Both the position numbers and the translations under genes were made by a program. The notes beneath the pieces were generated by a model. That model was not told the DNA's origin. It worked only from the letters and a program-made list of their open reading frames with translations, and searched no databases. Below, piece by piece: positions 16,453 through 25,331 of a stretch of 64,000 bases of DNA (the first letter of the stretch is position 1; every line of letters starts with the position of its first letter). Source of the stretch: Peptoniphilus_A hominis (GTDB taxonomy: Bacteria; Bacillota; Clostridia; Tissierellales; Peptoniphilaceae); the NCBI RefSeq assembly GCF_040096015.1, contig NZ_JBBMFO010000003.1, positions 1-64,000 on the forward strand, given 5' to 3'.

Positions 16453-17628
16453 TTAATAATTTATTTTATCCAGTATCCCCTTGAAATATGCTATTACTAT
16501 TCCGTAGTTTGTTATTGGGATGCTTTTTTCTTTTGTACTCTCGATTCTACTCCTAATATTTTTTGCATTGAGCATGCAGCCGCCACATTGGATTATTAGG
16601 TCGTAATCCAAAATATTTTCTGGTAAGACTGAACCTGAACTCACATCAACCTGTAAGCCTTGGCCAACTTTCTTTCTTATCATGTTTGGAATTTTTATTC
16701 TTCCAATGTCTTCTTCTGCTGGGGCATGGGTGCAGCACTCTGCTATTAATATTTTTGAATTCTCATTTATTTTTTTTAGAGCTTCTACCCCCTTGATGTA
16801 TTCATCAATGTCACCCTTTAGTTTTGCAAATAAGACTGAGAAGGATGTTAGCTTAACATCTCTTGGGATTTTTTCATAAACTTCTAAGAAGACAGAGGAG
16901 TCTGCAACTACTAGGTCTGGCTTCTTATTTAAAAGTCCTAGGATATCAGAAAGCTCTTCAAGCTTTACCATGGAAACCATGGCGTTCCTATCAAGGAGTT
17001 CACGAATTGTTTGAACTTGTGGAAGGATAATCCTGTTTTTTGGTGCTGCAATGTCTTGGGGAATTACTAAGAGGACTAGGTCCTTCTCTTCCACCATGCC
17101 GTCAAAAAGTCTCTCTTCCTTCTTTGGTTTAAATTTCAAGAGTTCCTCTAAGAGCTTATCAAAGCCAATTTTTTTTAGGGCAGAAACTTCCACTATTTTA
17201 TAAGAAGAAAAGTCTTCTCTTATTTTTTTTATTTCTTCTTCTGATAAGAGGTCAATTTTATTTATTACAAGAAGGATTGGGGTGTCCTTAAATTTTTTTA
17301 GCATTTCCCTTTCAGGTCCTGTTTGGGTATCTGATACAACTAGGACTCCAATGTCAGTTTTCGATATAACTTCGTCAGTTCTCTTCATCCTCTTTTGTCC
17401 AAGGACTGTTTCGTCTCCAATGCCTGGCGTGTCCATTAAAAGACATGGCCCCAAGCTCTTAATCTCCATTGACTTGTAAACTGGATCTGTAGTTGTCCCC
17501 TCTTGGTTTGAAACAATGGAAATATCTCGGCCAGAAAATTCATTTATTATTGAGCTCTTGCCCGAATTTACCTTTCCAAAAAATCCTATGTGGATCCTGT
17601 TACCAGAATTTGTCTTATTAAGTTCCAT
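16453..17628 (-). CDS. hydF: [FeFe]-hydrogenase maturation GTPase HydF
   Basis: Scaffold GTPase on which the 2Fe subcluster of the H-cluster is assembled and passed to HydA. 391 residues: GTPase domain with GKVNSGKSS (G1), DTPGIGDE (G3) and NKID (G4); C-terminal domain with the iron-sulfur ligands in ECCTHAPAEED and IQCGGCMLN, the CxHx..CxxC pattern of HydF. Its ATG overlaps the hydG stop by one base (TAATG), showing tight coupling. Confidence 0.96.
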   Translation of the reverse strand: MELNKTNSGNRIHIGFFGKVNSGKSSIINEFSGRDISIVSNQEGTTTDPVYKSMEIKSLGPCLLMDTPGIGDETVLGQKRMKRTDEVISKTDIGVLVVSDTQTGPEREMLKKFKDTPILLVINKIDLLSEEEIKKIREDFSSYKIVEVSALKKIGFDKLLEELLKFKPKKEERLFDGMVEEKDLVLLVIPQDIAAPKNRIILPQVQTIRELLDRNAMVSMVKLEELSDILGLLNKKPDLVVADSSVFLEVYEKIPRDVKLTSFSVLFAKLKGDIDEYIKGVEALKKINENSKILIAECCTHAPAEEDIGRIKIPNMIRKKVGQGLQVDVSSGSVLPENILDYDLIIQCGGCMLNAKNIRSRIESTKEKSIPITNYGIVIAYFKGILDKINY

Positions 17629-19058
17629 TAAAATCTAAAGTCTCTCTTTCCAACTTCTTCCATTTCGCTTATATATTCTTTAGCCTTCTTCTTTACAATT
17701 TCATTTGGAATTTTTTCAAGTTCTCTTGCAATTAAGTCTTCGCTAAGTTCTCTTGTCTTTTCATTTCCATAATCTAGCATGTATTCCTTCAAAGTCATAA
17801 GGGCATTAGGCTGACAACAATTTAAGATTTGTCCTGACTTGCAAAGTTGCATGAACCTGTCGCCAGTTCTTCCTTCCCTATAGCAGGCTGTACAAAAACT
17901 TGGGATATAACCAAGTTCCATTAGCCAATCCACAACTTCTTCAAGGGTCCTATTATCTGCAACATCAAATTGAGCAGAGTTATCTTCTTCTAATTCTTCC
18001 TCAACATATCCACCAACAGAAGTTCTTGATCCACCAGAAATTTGACTTACACCTAGTTCAAGAGCGCGTTCTCTAACTTTTTGTGACTCTCTAGTTGATA
18101 TTATCATGCCAGTGTAAGGTACTGAAACCCTAATTAGGGCAATTAGTTTTTCAAAAATATCATCAGCAAGTTCATTTTTAAAATCACTTGGATCAATGTC
18201 ATCGGCAGGTTGGATTCTTGGAACAGAAATTGTGTGAGGTCCAACTCCAAATCTTGCTTCTAAGTGTTCTGCGTGCATTAAGAGTCCAACTAATTCATAC
18301 TTATAAGTTTCTAATCCAAATAAAACTCCAATCCCAACGTCGTCGATGCCAGCTTCCATGGCCCTATCCATGGCTTCAGTGTGGTAGGCGTAATTATGCT
18401 TTGGTCCTGTTGGGTGAAGTTCTTCATAGGACTTCTTGTTGTAGGTTTCTTGGAAGAGGATGTAGGTTCCAATTTCTGCATTCTTTAATTTTTTATAATT
18501 TTCCACAGTAGTAGCAGCAATATTTATGTTGACCCTTCTTATTTGACCATTTTCATGTTTAATAGAATAAATTGTCTTAATGGATTCCAAAATATATTCC
18601 ATTGTATTGTTCACAGGGTCTTCACCAAGTTCAAGGGCAAGTCTCTTGTGGCCCATGTCTTGAAGGGCTATAACTTCACTTTTAATTTCTTCTTGAGATA
18701 ATTTTTTTCTTCTAATTGATTTATTTTTTGCATGGTAAGGGCAATAAACACAACCATTAATACAATAGTTTGAAAGATAAAGGGGGGCAAACAAAACAAT
18801 CCTGTTGCCGTAGTGGTCTTCCTTAATTTTCTTTGCAAGCTTATAAATTTCTTCTTGGTAAGACTTGTCTTCAGCAAGTAGAAGTAAAGCCGCCTCTCTG
18901 TGGTTTAATCCCTTTTCCTTCTTTGCCTTTTCAAGAACTTCATCTAAGAGGTCCTTATTATTCTTGTTTTTTTCTGCATAGTCAAGAGTGTCTAAGATCT
19001 CTTGATGGTTTATAAATTCATCTGCAATTTTTGAATCTAGCTTGTACAATTTCTTCAC
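17628..19058 (-). CDS. hydG: [FeFe]-hydrogenase maturase HydG, radical SAM tyrosine lyase
   Basis: Cleaves tyrosine to give the CO and CN- ligands of the H-cluster. 476 residues; radical-SAM cluster motif C99-x3-C103-x2-C106 (NYCINGCVYCPYH) and the C-terminal auxiliary cluster segment FCTACYREGRTGDRFMQLCKSG. GTG start. It follows hydE by 13 bases and precedes hydF. Confidence 0.96.
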   Translation of the reverse strand: MKKLYKLDSKIADEFINHQEILDTLDYAEKNKNNKDLLDEVLEKAKKEKGLNHREAALLLLAEDKSYQEEIYKLAKKIKEDHYGNRIVLFAPLYLSNYCINGCVYCPYHAKNKSIRRKKLSQEEIKSEVIALQDMGHKRLALELGEDPVNNTMEYILESIKTIYSIKHENGQIRRVNINIAATTVENYKKLKNAEIGTYILFQETYNKKSYEELHPTGPKHNYAYHTEAMDRAMEAGIDDVGIGVLFGLETYKYELVGLLMHAEHLEARFGVGPHTISVPRIQPADDIDPSDFKNELADDIFEKLIALIRVSVPYTGMIISTRESQKVRERALELGVSQISGGSRTSVGGYVEEELEEDNSAQFDVADNRTLEEVVDWLMELGYIPSFCTACYREGRTGDRFMQLCKSGQILNCCQPNALMTLKEYMLDYGNEKTRELSEDLIARELEKIPNEIVKKKAKEYISEMEEVGKRDFRF

Positions 19059-19071
19059 TATCCCTTAATCC

Positions 19072-20127
19072 TTACTTATAATCTCCTCTAGATTTGGAAA
19101 TCTTATATCCAATTTTCTCTAGTTTTTTCTCTAGTCCCATAAAGTCGTCAGAGTTTTGAACTTCTGTACCGATTTTATTGTCGTAAAGCTTATAATTTTT
19201 TCTAAGTTTCTCTGCCCCAACATTGGGCATTAAAACATTGGCCCCTGCCAAAATTCCCTTTTCTCGTCCAAATTCGTCAATACTTCCCAGGGCAGTTGTT
19301 GATGGCAAGAGAAGTTTCTCGTCAGCAATCCTTACAATGGATAAAATTTTAAGAACATCTTCTAACTTGCCGCCTTCAAAGTCCCTGAAAGGAGTGTCAT
19401 GTTGGGGTATGAAGGGTCCAATTCCCACCATCTGAGGTCTTAATTTTAAAATAAATTTTAAATCCTCATATAAATTTTCAATCCTTTGATAAGGTGAACC
19501 CACCATCATGCCACAACCTGTTTGAAAGCCCAAGTCCTTTAATTTTAGAATGGAATCAATCCTGTTTTCAAACTTCATAGAGCTTGGATGAAGCCTTTGG
19601 TAGTGAGACTTGGAATAGGTTTCATGCCGCAATAGGTACCTGTCAGCCCCCATATTTTTCAAGGCCTCAAAGTCCTGAAAATCTCTTTCACCAAGAGAAA
19701 GTGTTATGGCAACATCAGGAAACTTTTCTTTGATATGATAAATAATTTCTTTTAAGTAATCAAGGCTATAAAAGTCATCTTCGCCACCCTGCATGACAAT
19801 GGTTTTTATCCCCAGGTCCACTGAGTGGCTGGCAAGGTCCAAGATTTCTTCCTTAGACAACCTAAGCCTCTTGGTATTTTTGTTGGCCAACCTAAGACCA
19901 CAATAGTAACAATTGTTTTTGCAATAAGTGGAAATTTCTATTAGGCCCCTAATGTAAATCTCTCGGCCAAAGTTTTTTACTGCTAGGTCTCTTGCAAAGG
20001 CATATAAATCTTCGGCTTCAACTTTATCCAAATTCATTAGGTGGGAAAAATCTTCAAAGCTAATCTCCTTGGTATTATAAAATTTTTCACATATCTTTAA
20101 AGTTTTCAACGGCCATCTTCCATTCAT
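19072..20127 (-). CDS. hydE: [FeFe]-hydrogenase maturase HydE, radical SAM
   Basis: Radical SAM enzyme acting with HydG and HydF in H-cluster assembly. 351 residues; cluster motif C69-x3-C73-x2-C76 (STYCKNNCYYCGLR) and the conserved MQGGED and HETYSKSHYQRLHP segments. It leads the hydE-hydG-hydF operon. The SD is weak (GGGTAAG). No hydrogenase structural gene is in the window, so it must lie elsewhere in the genome. Confidence 0.95.
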   Translation of the reverse strand: MNGRWPLKTLKICEKFYNTKEISFEDFSHLMNLDKVEAEDLYAFARDLAVKNFGREIYIRGLIEISTYCKNNCYYCGLRLANKNTKRLRLSKEEILDLASHSVDLGIKTIVMQGGEDDFYSLDYLKEIIYHIKEKFPDVAITLSLGERDFQDFEALKNMGADRYLLRHETYSKSHYQRLHPSSMKFENRIDSILKLKDLGFQTGCGMMVGSPYQRIENLYEDLKFILKLRPQMVGIGPFIPQHDTPFRDFEGGKLEDVLKILSIVRIADEKLLLPSTTALGSIDEFGREKGILAGANVLMPNVGAEKLRKNYKLYDNKIGTEVQNSDDFMGLEKKLEKIGYKISKSRGDYK

Positions 20128-20304
20128 CTTACCCGAAAATAATTTTTTAACTACAATTACAGTATTATATTATATCAAATTTTGTTCATTTTAAAAAACA
20201 TAATGAAATAAAAAATTTTTGCACTTAAGAATATCAAAAGATGCAAATAGGATAAAGAATTTCCATTTTATAATTCTTTTTTAGCCTACAATATAAATTT
20301 ATAT

Positions 20305-20340
20305 AAAAAAATGGACACAGTAAAGACTGCATCCATTTTT
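20305..20340. terminator. Symmetric terminator between the SLH gene and hydE
   Basis: Arms AAAAAATGGA and TCCATTTTT around CACAGTAAAGACTGCA, which pairs internally (CAGT/ACTG). It serves the minus-strand SLH gene ending at 20368. Confidence 0.85.
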
Positions 20341-20367
20341 GAGAAAATGAAGATAATTTAGTAATTT

Positions 20368-21912
20368 TTAATTCTTCTTAGCCAAGGAATTTAAAATTTC
20401 TTGATAATCATTTGCTGCCAAGAAAATTTGAACATAGGCCCAGTGATTTTCTTTGACATCAGTGAAACTATTAAAGTCCTTAATAATCTTTTCTAAATCT
20501 TTTTTGTTAATAGAACGACCATCATAGTGGTTTAAAATTGTAACGGCTTCTGCCCTAGTAATAACACCATCTGGTTTAAAACTTCCATCTGGATAGCCAA
20601 CAATGTGTCCATTACCATAAACTTGATTGATTGCATCTTCAAATTTGTGACCCTTGATATCTGCAAAAGGAGCGGTCTTGTTGTTCTTCTTATCAATGCC
20701 AGCTATGGCTCTAGCAAATTCTGCCCTAGTTATTGGCTCATTAGGTCTAAAGTTGCCATTCTCGTCTGCGAACATCAAGTTGTTTTTAACCATAGCATTT
20801 ATGGCTGCATTATACCATCCATTAGGTGTGTCTTTGAAGTTAGGCTTGTCCTTATTGTCTAAGTCTAATCCAGCCAAGACTCCTATCATAGAAGCTGCTT
20901 CAGCACGACTTATCTTTCCCTCAGGACGGAAACTCTTGTCACCGTAGCCAAAAATATAGGCTCCATGTTTTGATTTAGGTTTTTCATTTGGAGCATCTTC
21001 TATTGCGCTTTCAGTAACTTCTACCATGTCACCATTTTCAAAATAAGTTTTCTCTGCAAACTTAACTAATACAATAGGTTTAATATATTTTGCCTTGTCT
21101 GGCAATTTAGTTATTACAATTTCATAACCACCATCCACAGCCTTAACAGAGTAGTCCTCTCTTGGAAGCTCTTGTTTTTTGTATTTAGGTGTAGCTGTTG
21201 AAGTTATATCTACTTCCTTCGAAGGTTTCATAGCATTAAAATCATCTACAGTTACATAGTTAAGCTTGAAGAAGAATTTTTCATTTTCTCCAATCTTTCC
21301 TGCATCTTTTAAAGTAGATTTAATTCTTATTTTATTGTCCTTAAGGGCAACATATTTTTTATTGTTATGTGGGTTTAACTTATCCCTATCTCCAGAAACC
21401 TCAAAGTTAACAAGGGCTTTTTTAGTATAATCTCTAAATAAGCCAGATTTTTTACCATCAACTTTTTTAAATGGCATTGCTTCAATTTCTGCCACTTCTT
21501 CTTCACTTATTGAATTAGAATCTTTTGCTAATAATTCTTTTGCCCTAGCTATAGAGTTTTTAATTTGAGATTTTACTTGATTGTCACCATATTCTATTGC
21601 TTCATTATCAAGAACTTTATCGTCCATTGTATCTAAATAGACTTTCAATTCTTCCTTGGCCTTTTTAACCCTTGCTGCAAACTTCTCATTTGCATTTTGA
21701 TCTTCGCCACCTGTACCTGGTCTTTGACTTTCTTCTCTTTCTTTATTGGTCTTGTCAGACTTTAAGGCTATTTGCGTATAATTTTTAACTGAACTTGCAT
21801 AGGCTTGTCCTGGTACTGAACCTAGCATTAAAGAAAAGCCTAAAAGGCAAGAAACAAAACCTAGTGACAACTTACTCATTCCATTACAAGGTTTTTCATT
21901 TATTTTTTTCAT
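20368..21912 (-). CDS. Large secreted SLH-domain surface protein
   Basis: 514 residues. The N-terminus (MKKINEKPCNGMSKLSLGF...) has a long signal peptide whose KLSLGFVSCLLG core resembles the GxxS part of YSIRK/GxxS signals, ending near QAYA-S. A charged helical region (about 50-145), then an unassigned beta-rich region (about 150-310), then three SLH repeats (FGYGDKSFRPEGKISRAEAA..., FADENGNFRPNEPITRAEFA..., VGYPDGSFKPDGVITRAEAV...). The SLH repeats indicate attachment to the wall polymer. SD AAGGAGG. The middle part has no family I recognise. Confidence 0.85.
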   Translation of the reverse strand: MKKINEKPCNGMSKLSLGFVSCLLGFSLMLGSVPGQAYASSVKNYTQIALKSDKTNKEREESQRPGTGGEDQNANEKFAARVKKAKEELKVYLDTMDDKVLDNEAIEYGDNQVKSQIKNSIARAKELLAKDSNSISEEEVAEIEAMPFKKVDGKKSGLFRDYTKKALVNFEVSGDRDKLNPHNNKKYVALKDNKIRIKSTLKDAGKIGENEKFFFKLNYVTVDDFNAMKPSKEVDITSTATPKYKKQELPREDYSVKAVDGGYEIVITKLPDKAKYIKPIVLVKFAEKTYFENGDMVEVTESAIEDAPNEKPKSKHGAYIFGYGDKSFRPEGKISRAEAASMIGVLAGLDLDNKDKPNFKDTPNGWYNAAINAMVKNNLMFADENGNFRPNEPITRAEFARAIAGIDKKNNKTAPFADIKGHKFEDAINQVYGNGHIVGYPDGSFKPDGVITRAEAVTILNHYDGRSINKKDLEKIIKDFNSFTDVKENHWAYVQIFLAANDYQEILNSLAKKN

Positions 21913-22261
21913 TTTTCCTCCTTAAATAATAAGAGAAACGCGCTTACAAAAATTAGTAAAAATCTATAAGTTTTTCCTACTTATATAAGACAAAGAAGTT
22001 TGTAAATAAAAACTTTCTAGTATTTCTACATATACTTAAATCATAGTATTTGTCACTTGATTTTGTTTATTATTTTATCTTTCTTTTTTTAATAATCCTT
22101 CTTCATTAAAATATTTTTAATTTTATTGCGATTGGATAAATGTTTTTCTTTAATATATCCTCGCTTTATCTGTCTTTTTAGATATCCTTATCTTTTAATT
22201 TTAAAAGATACTACTTTAATTCAATGACTGTTTTAAAATAGTATCTTTTAAGAATATTTTT
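21913..22261. other. Intergenic region: leader of the SLH gene and terminator of the upstream gene
   Basis: No ORF seen. On the minus strand TTTACA and TATAAG (15 apart) are a possible promoter for the SLH gene, giving a leader of about 70 nt. The leader would begin with an ATAAGT/ACTTAT inverted repeat (21984-21966). The remainder is T-rich on the plus strand. Confidence 0.4.
22203..22249 (-). terminator. Terminator of the enoyl-CoA hydratase-fold gene
   Basis: Arms AAAAGATACTA (22203-22213) and TAGTATCTTTT (22239-22249), 11 bp, with a long A/T loop. Confidence 0.75.
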
Positions 22262-23314
22262 TTATTTTTCTACTTCTAATAATTTTTTTACTTCTTCCAT
22301 ATCTACATGGTCAAGTGAAGCTACTGACCACTTTGGCAAATAATCCTTATCTATTACCCTTGACCTAATGCCCTCTTTCATGTCTCCAGTTTTTACTGCA
22401 TAGTTTAAAATTTTTAGGCCAAGGTCCACAGTTTCATGGTAGGTCAAATTTTTGCCATGGAAATATTTTTCAAATTGGACTGCAAGCATAAACTGTGACC
22501 TGGACTTTAAGTCATCATAGATTTCTCTTGCAAATTCATCTTCAAGATTTTCTTCTAAAGCCCTATAAATTTCTTCTAGGCTATCCTTATTAAAATATTT
22601 TTCGATTTTGTCAAAATTTTTATCTACAAAAGTTTCTTTTAAGGGCAAATTATATTTCTCGCCATAGATTTTTAATTTTTCAATTAATTCTTCTCCCTCA
22701 TAAATTTCTGAAAACTCAAAAAGTTTTTCAATTATTTTTTCATAATCCTCTGAATTTATATAGACATTGGCAAAATCATATTTAATTAAATCTGAAACTT
22801 CGAGGCTTCTTCCAAGAAGGCCCACATAATGACCCAAGGCTCTTGGAAGTTTAGAGATAAATTTTCCCACACCAACATCTGGCACAAAGCCGAGACCAGT
22901 TTCTGGCATGGCCCAGTTTACAGAGTCATGGCAAATTATATAGTCGGAGTTTATGCTGAGGCCGAGACCGCCGCCCATGACTATGCCCCTCCAATTGCTT
23001 ACTATTGGTTTTTTGTAGGAGGCAATATACTTATCTAGCTCAAATTCTGTGGCGAAAAACTCATCTTTTTCCTGGCAAGAGTCATTATTAATATAGTTGT
23101 TGTAAAGGTCCTTTAAATCTCCACCAGCACAAAAGGACTTTTCACTTAAGCTGTCAAATAAAACTGCCCTAATCTTATCATCATCTTCCCATTTTTCTAA
23201 AATCTCTCTAATTTTTATTATCATTTCAAAATTTAGGGCATTTAATTTTTCAGGTCTATTTAAATAAATCACGCCCAGCTTATTTATAACTTTTGAAATA
23301 ATTAATTCCTTCAT
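22262..23314 (-). CDS. 3-hydroxyisobutyryl-CoA hydrolase-like protein (crotonase superfamily)
   Basis: 350 residues with a crotonase core (YLNRPEKLNALNFEMI, oxyanion-hole segments FCAGGDLKDLY and GIVMGGGLGLSINSDY, then MPETGLGFVPDVGV) and the extended C-terminal domain of the ECH_2/HIBYL-CoA hydrolase group. The glutamate in MPETGLGF matches the catalytic one of that group. A single-gene unit, so the true acyl-CoA substrate is open; other ECH_2 enzymes are an alternative. Confidence 0.8.
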   Translation of the reverse strand: MKELIISKVINKLGVIYLNRPEKLNALNFEMIIKIREILEKWEDDDKIRAVLFDSLSEKSFCAGGDLKDLYNNYINNDSCQEKDEFFATEFELDKYIASYKKPIVSNWRGIVMGGGLGLSINSDYIICHDSVNWAMPETGLGFVPDVGVGKFISKLPRALGHYVGLLGRSLEVSDLIKYDFANVYINSEDYEKIIEKLFEFSEIYEGEELIEKLKIYGEKYNLPLKETFVDKNFDKIEKYFNKDSLEEIYRALEENLEDEFAREIYDDLKSRSQFMLAVQFEKYFHGKNLTYHETVDLGLKILNYAVKTGDMKEGIRSRVIDKDYLPKWSVASLDHVDMEEVKKLLEVEK

Positions 23315-23370
23315 TTTATCACCATCTTTTCCTTATAAATATTTTATACCCAAAGAATAAAGAATAACAA

Positions 23371-23404
23371 AAAAAATAGATCTCAAAGGTGTGAAATCTA
23401 TTTT
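23371..23404 (-). terminator. Terminator of the XRE regulator gene
   Basis: Arms AAAATAGAT (23373-23381) and ATCTATTTT (23396-23404) with T-run on the minus strand. Confidence 0.75.
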
Positions 23405-23411
23405 CAAAATT

Positions 23412-24401
23412 TTATTTTTTAAAATTATTTTCCAAGAAAAATTTTAGAATTAAATAATATAAAACATAGGAGACGCCTGCCACTGGCCATATTATCCAAG
23501 ACCTGTCCCAATTATTTGTGGCAAAGGAATATCCAAGATAAATTGCCACCATGAGAATCCAATAGGCACTTATAAGGGGATCAGCCTTCTTCTTAAGCTC
23601 CTTGCTTGCTCTAGTGAAGTCCTCCTCTTCCAAAAGTGCTTTTAAGGCACTCATAGGAATATTGGCTCTCAGCAAAAAATTTACTCCAAGGGCAACAAGT
23701 GCCAATAAAAAGGCCGTTGATATTGCCATAACCATGTCTTCAGCTGAAAAAATCATGCCAATAAAAAGTGGAAGGACTGAGGCAACTATAAGTAAGATGC
23801 CAATTATGTTGTTCTTGACAAAAGAATCGTGAAACTTTTCCATTCTATCCCTCGCCATGCCATCAACTCCATAATCAGTATCAATGGCTTCACTTTCTAT
23901 AAATTCATATTTTTTTAAAAGCATTCCTTCCCTTACAAAAATTCCAACTGCAGCTATTATAAATAAAAATAATACTGTAAGAGAAACTCCATCAACTACA
24001 TTTTCTGGAACAGATAAAAGTTTTTTTTCATAGGCTACTGATGAAATTACTAAAAATATTGGAGATATTATACAAAGAGAAACTCCAAGAGCAAGGTTTT
24101 TTGCTGAAATTTCCTTTAAGGCTAAATAATCACTTGCCATCTCCATGGAAACTTTTCTCGTCTTGCTTTCTTCATAGTCCTCATCTAAAAATTCTGGGTC
24201 TTCTATTTCATCCTTGATGAGATAATCTGTAGTCACGCCAAAAATTTTGCTGAGCTTTAAAATTTTATCCATGTCGGGAATGGATTGTGCCCCTTCGTAC
24301 TTTGAAATAGATTGTCTGCTTACGCCAAGTTTTTCTGCAAGTTCTTCTTGTGACCAAGAATTTTTCTTTCTAAGATTTATAATTTTGTCTGCTAAAATCA
24401 T
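23412..24401 (-). CDS. XRE-family regulator with C-terminal membrane domain
   Basis: 329 residues: an N-terminal helix-turn-helix (about 5-60; SQEELAEKLGVSRQSISKYEGAQSIPDMDKILKLS) joined to about six transmembrane segments from residue 100 on. Such proteins are common in Firmicutes and probably couple a membrane signal to transcription. SD AAAGGAGG. The target is unknown; an inverted repeat 47 bases upstream could be an autoregulatory site. Confidence 0.85.
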   Translation of the reverse strand: MILADKIINLRKKNSWSQEELAEKLGVSRQSISKYEGAQSIPDMDKILKLSKIFGVTTDYLIKDEIEDPEFLDEDYEESKTRKVSMEMASDYLALKEISAKNLALGVSLCIISPIFLVISSVAYEKKLLSVPENVVDGVSLTVLFLFIIAAVGIFVREGMLLKKYEFIESEAIDTDYGVDGMARDRMEKFHDSFVKNNIIGILLIVASVLPLFIGMIFSAEDMVMAISTAFLLALVALGVNFLLRANIPMSALKALLEEEDFTRASKELKKKADPLISAYWILMVAIYLGYSFATNNWDRSWIIWPVAGVSYVLYYLILKFFLENNFKK

Positions 24402-24447
24402 AGCCTTACCTCCTTTTCTGAGTAAATTTTATAAAAATTTATGGTGG

Positions 24448-24467
24448 CAAGCCATAAATAGTGCTTG
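24448..24467. promoter_or_regulatory. Possible operator upstream of the XRE gene
   Basis: Inverted repeat CAAGC-N10-GCTTG; TTGACA (minus strand) overlaps its upstream end. Speculative autoregulatory site. Confidence 0.3.
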
Positions 24468-24604
24468 TCAATTTGTAAACTCATGGTTGCAAGTATGCTA
24501 ATTTTCAAATTTTTAACTTTTACCTTTATTTTACAAAGTATTTTTCTATGAAATATATATTTTATTTAAAGATAGTGTAAATTTTTTATAAATTTTTCCA
24601 ATAA

Positions 24605-24628
24605 AAAAATCCCGACTCTCGTCAGGAT
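24605..24628 (-). terminator. Terminator of the cytidylate-kinase-like gene
   Basis: Minus-strand stem ATCCTGAC/GTCGGGAT closed by GAGA and followed by TTTTTTT; it begins one base after the stop codon. Confidence 0.9.
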
Positions 24629-24629
24629 C

Positions 24630-25256
24630 TTATTTTTTATTTTGTGACATATCTACAATTAAATTTGCCACGCTTTCGAAGTCAAAGGCAGATGAATTTA
24701 TTAAGAGGTCGTAATTTGCTCTGTCGCCCCAAACTTTTCCAGTGTTTCTGCCGTAATGGTTGGCTCTTCTGTTGTTTTCACGCTCAAGCTTTAGCTGGAG
24801 CTTGTCTTCTTTTACCTTGTAAGTATTTAAAATTCTCTCTTCCTTAAATTCTTGAGATGCATAAATAAATACAGATAACTTTGGGAAATCTTCCAAGACA
24901 AAGTCTCCGCACTTGCCAAAGATTATTGCCTTTTTATTTTTTGCAATTTCTCTTATAGTCCTTGAGTCCAAGAGAAAGGCTGCATCATTTGTTGCAATGT
25001 CCTCTTGGGAGTAGGAATAATTTTGCCTATATAAGTCGTAAATAGTTCCCTGCAAGAAGGAATCGTCTTTCTTTATCTCATCAGGTTTTACCTTTCCTTC
25101 AAGGCTCATGAGCTCAATTAACTTTTCGTCGTATAGTTCATAGTTTAATTTTTCGGCAACTTTTTTTGCAATTTCGTTAGCACCGCTGCCATACTCTCCG
25201 TCAATGGTAATTATCTTCTTACCAGCCTTTTGGAAAATTTTTTCAAATAGTGACAT
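24630..25256 (-). CDS. Cytidylate kinase-like family protein
   Basis: About 208 residues from ATG 25256 (SD AGAGGTGAAGAT). P-loop variant GEYGSGANEIAKKVAEKLNYELYDEKLI, as in the PF13189 cytidylate-kinase-like family: the usual GxxxxGKS is replaced by GEYGSGANE. Further matches are FGKCGDFVLEDFP and the RANHYGRNTGKVWG lid segment. The family is related to Cmk but its substrate is not established. Single gene. Confidence 0.8.
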   Translation of the reverse strand: MSLFEKIFQKAGKKIITIDGEYGSGANEIAKKVAEKLNYELYDEKLIELMSLEGKVKPDEIKKDDSFLQGTIYDLYRQNYSYSQEDIATNDAAFLLDSRTIREIAKNKKAIIFGKCGDFVLEDFPKLSVFIYASQEFKEERILNTYKVKEDKLQLKLERENNRRANHYGRNTGKVWGDRANYDLLINSSAFDFESVANLIVDMSQNKK

Positions 25257-25331
25257 ATCTTCACCTCTCAAAGATTGTATATCATAAATGTGAAATCTAT
25301 TTTAATTAATATAAAATTCTTGTGAAAAATT

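Noticed and set aside
16215..16484. Plus-strand frame of 89 codons after the DUF4230 gene
   Set aside because: It begins inside a terminator hairpin, lacks an SD and runs into antisense hydF.
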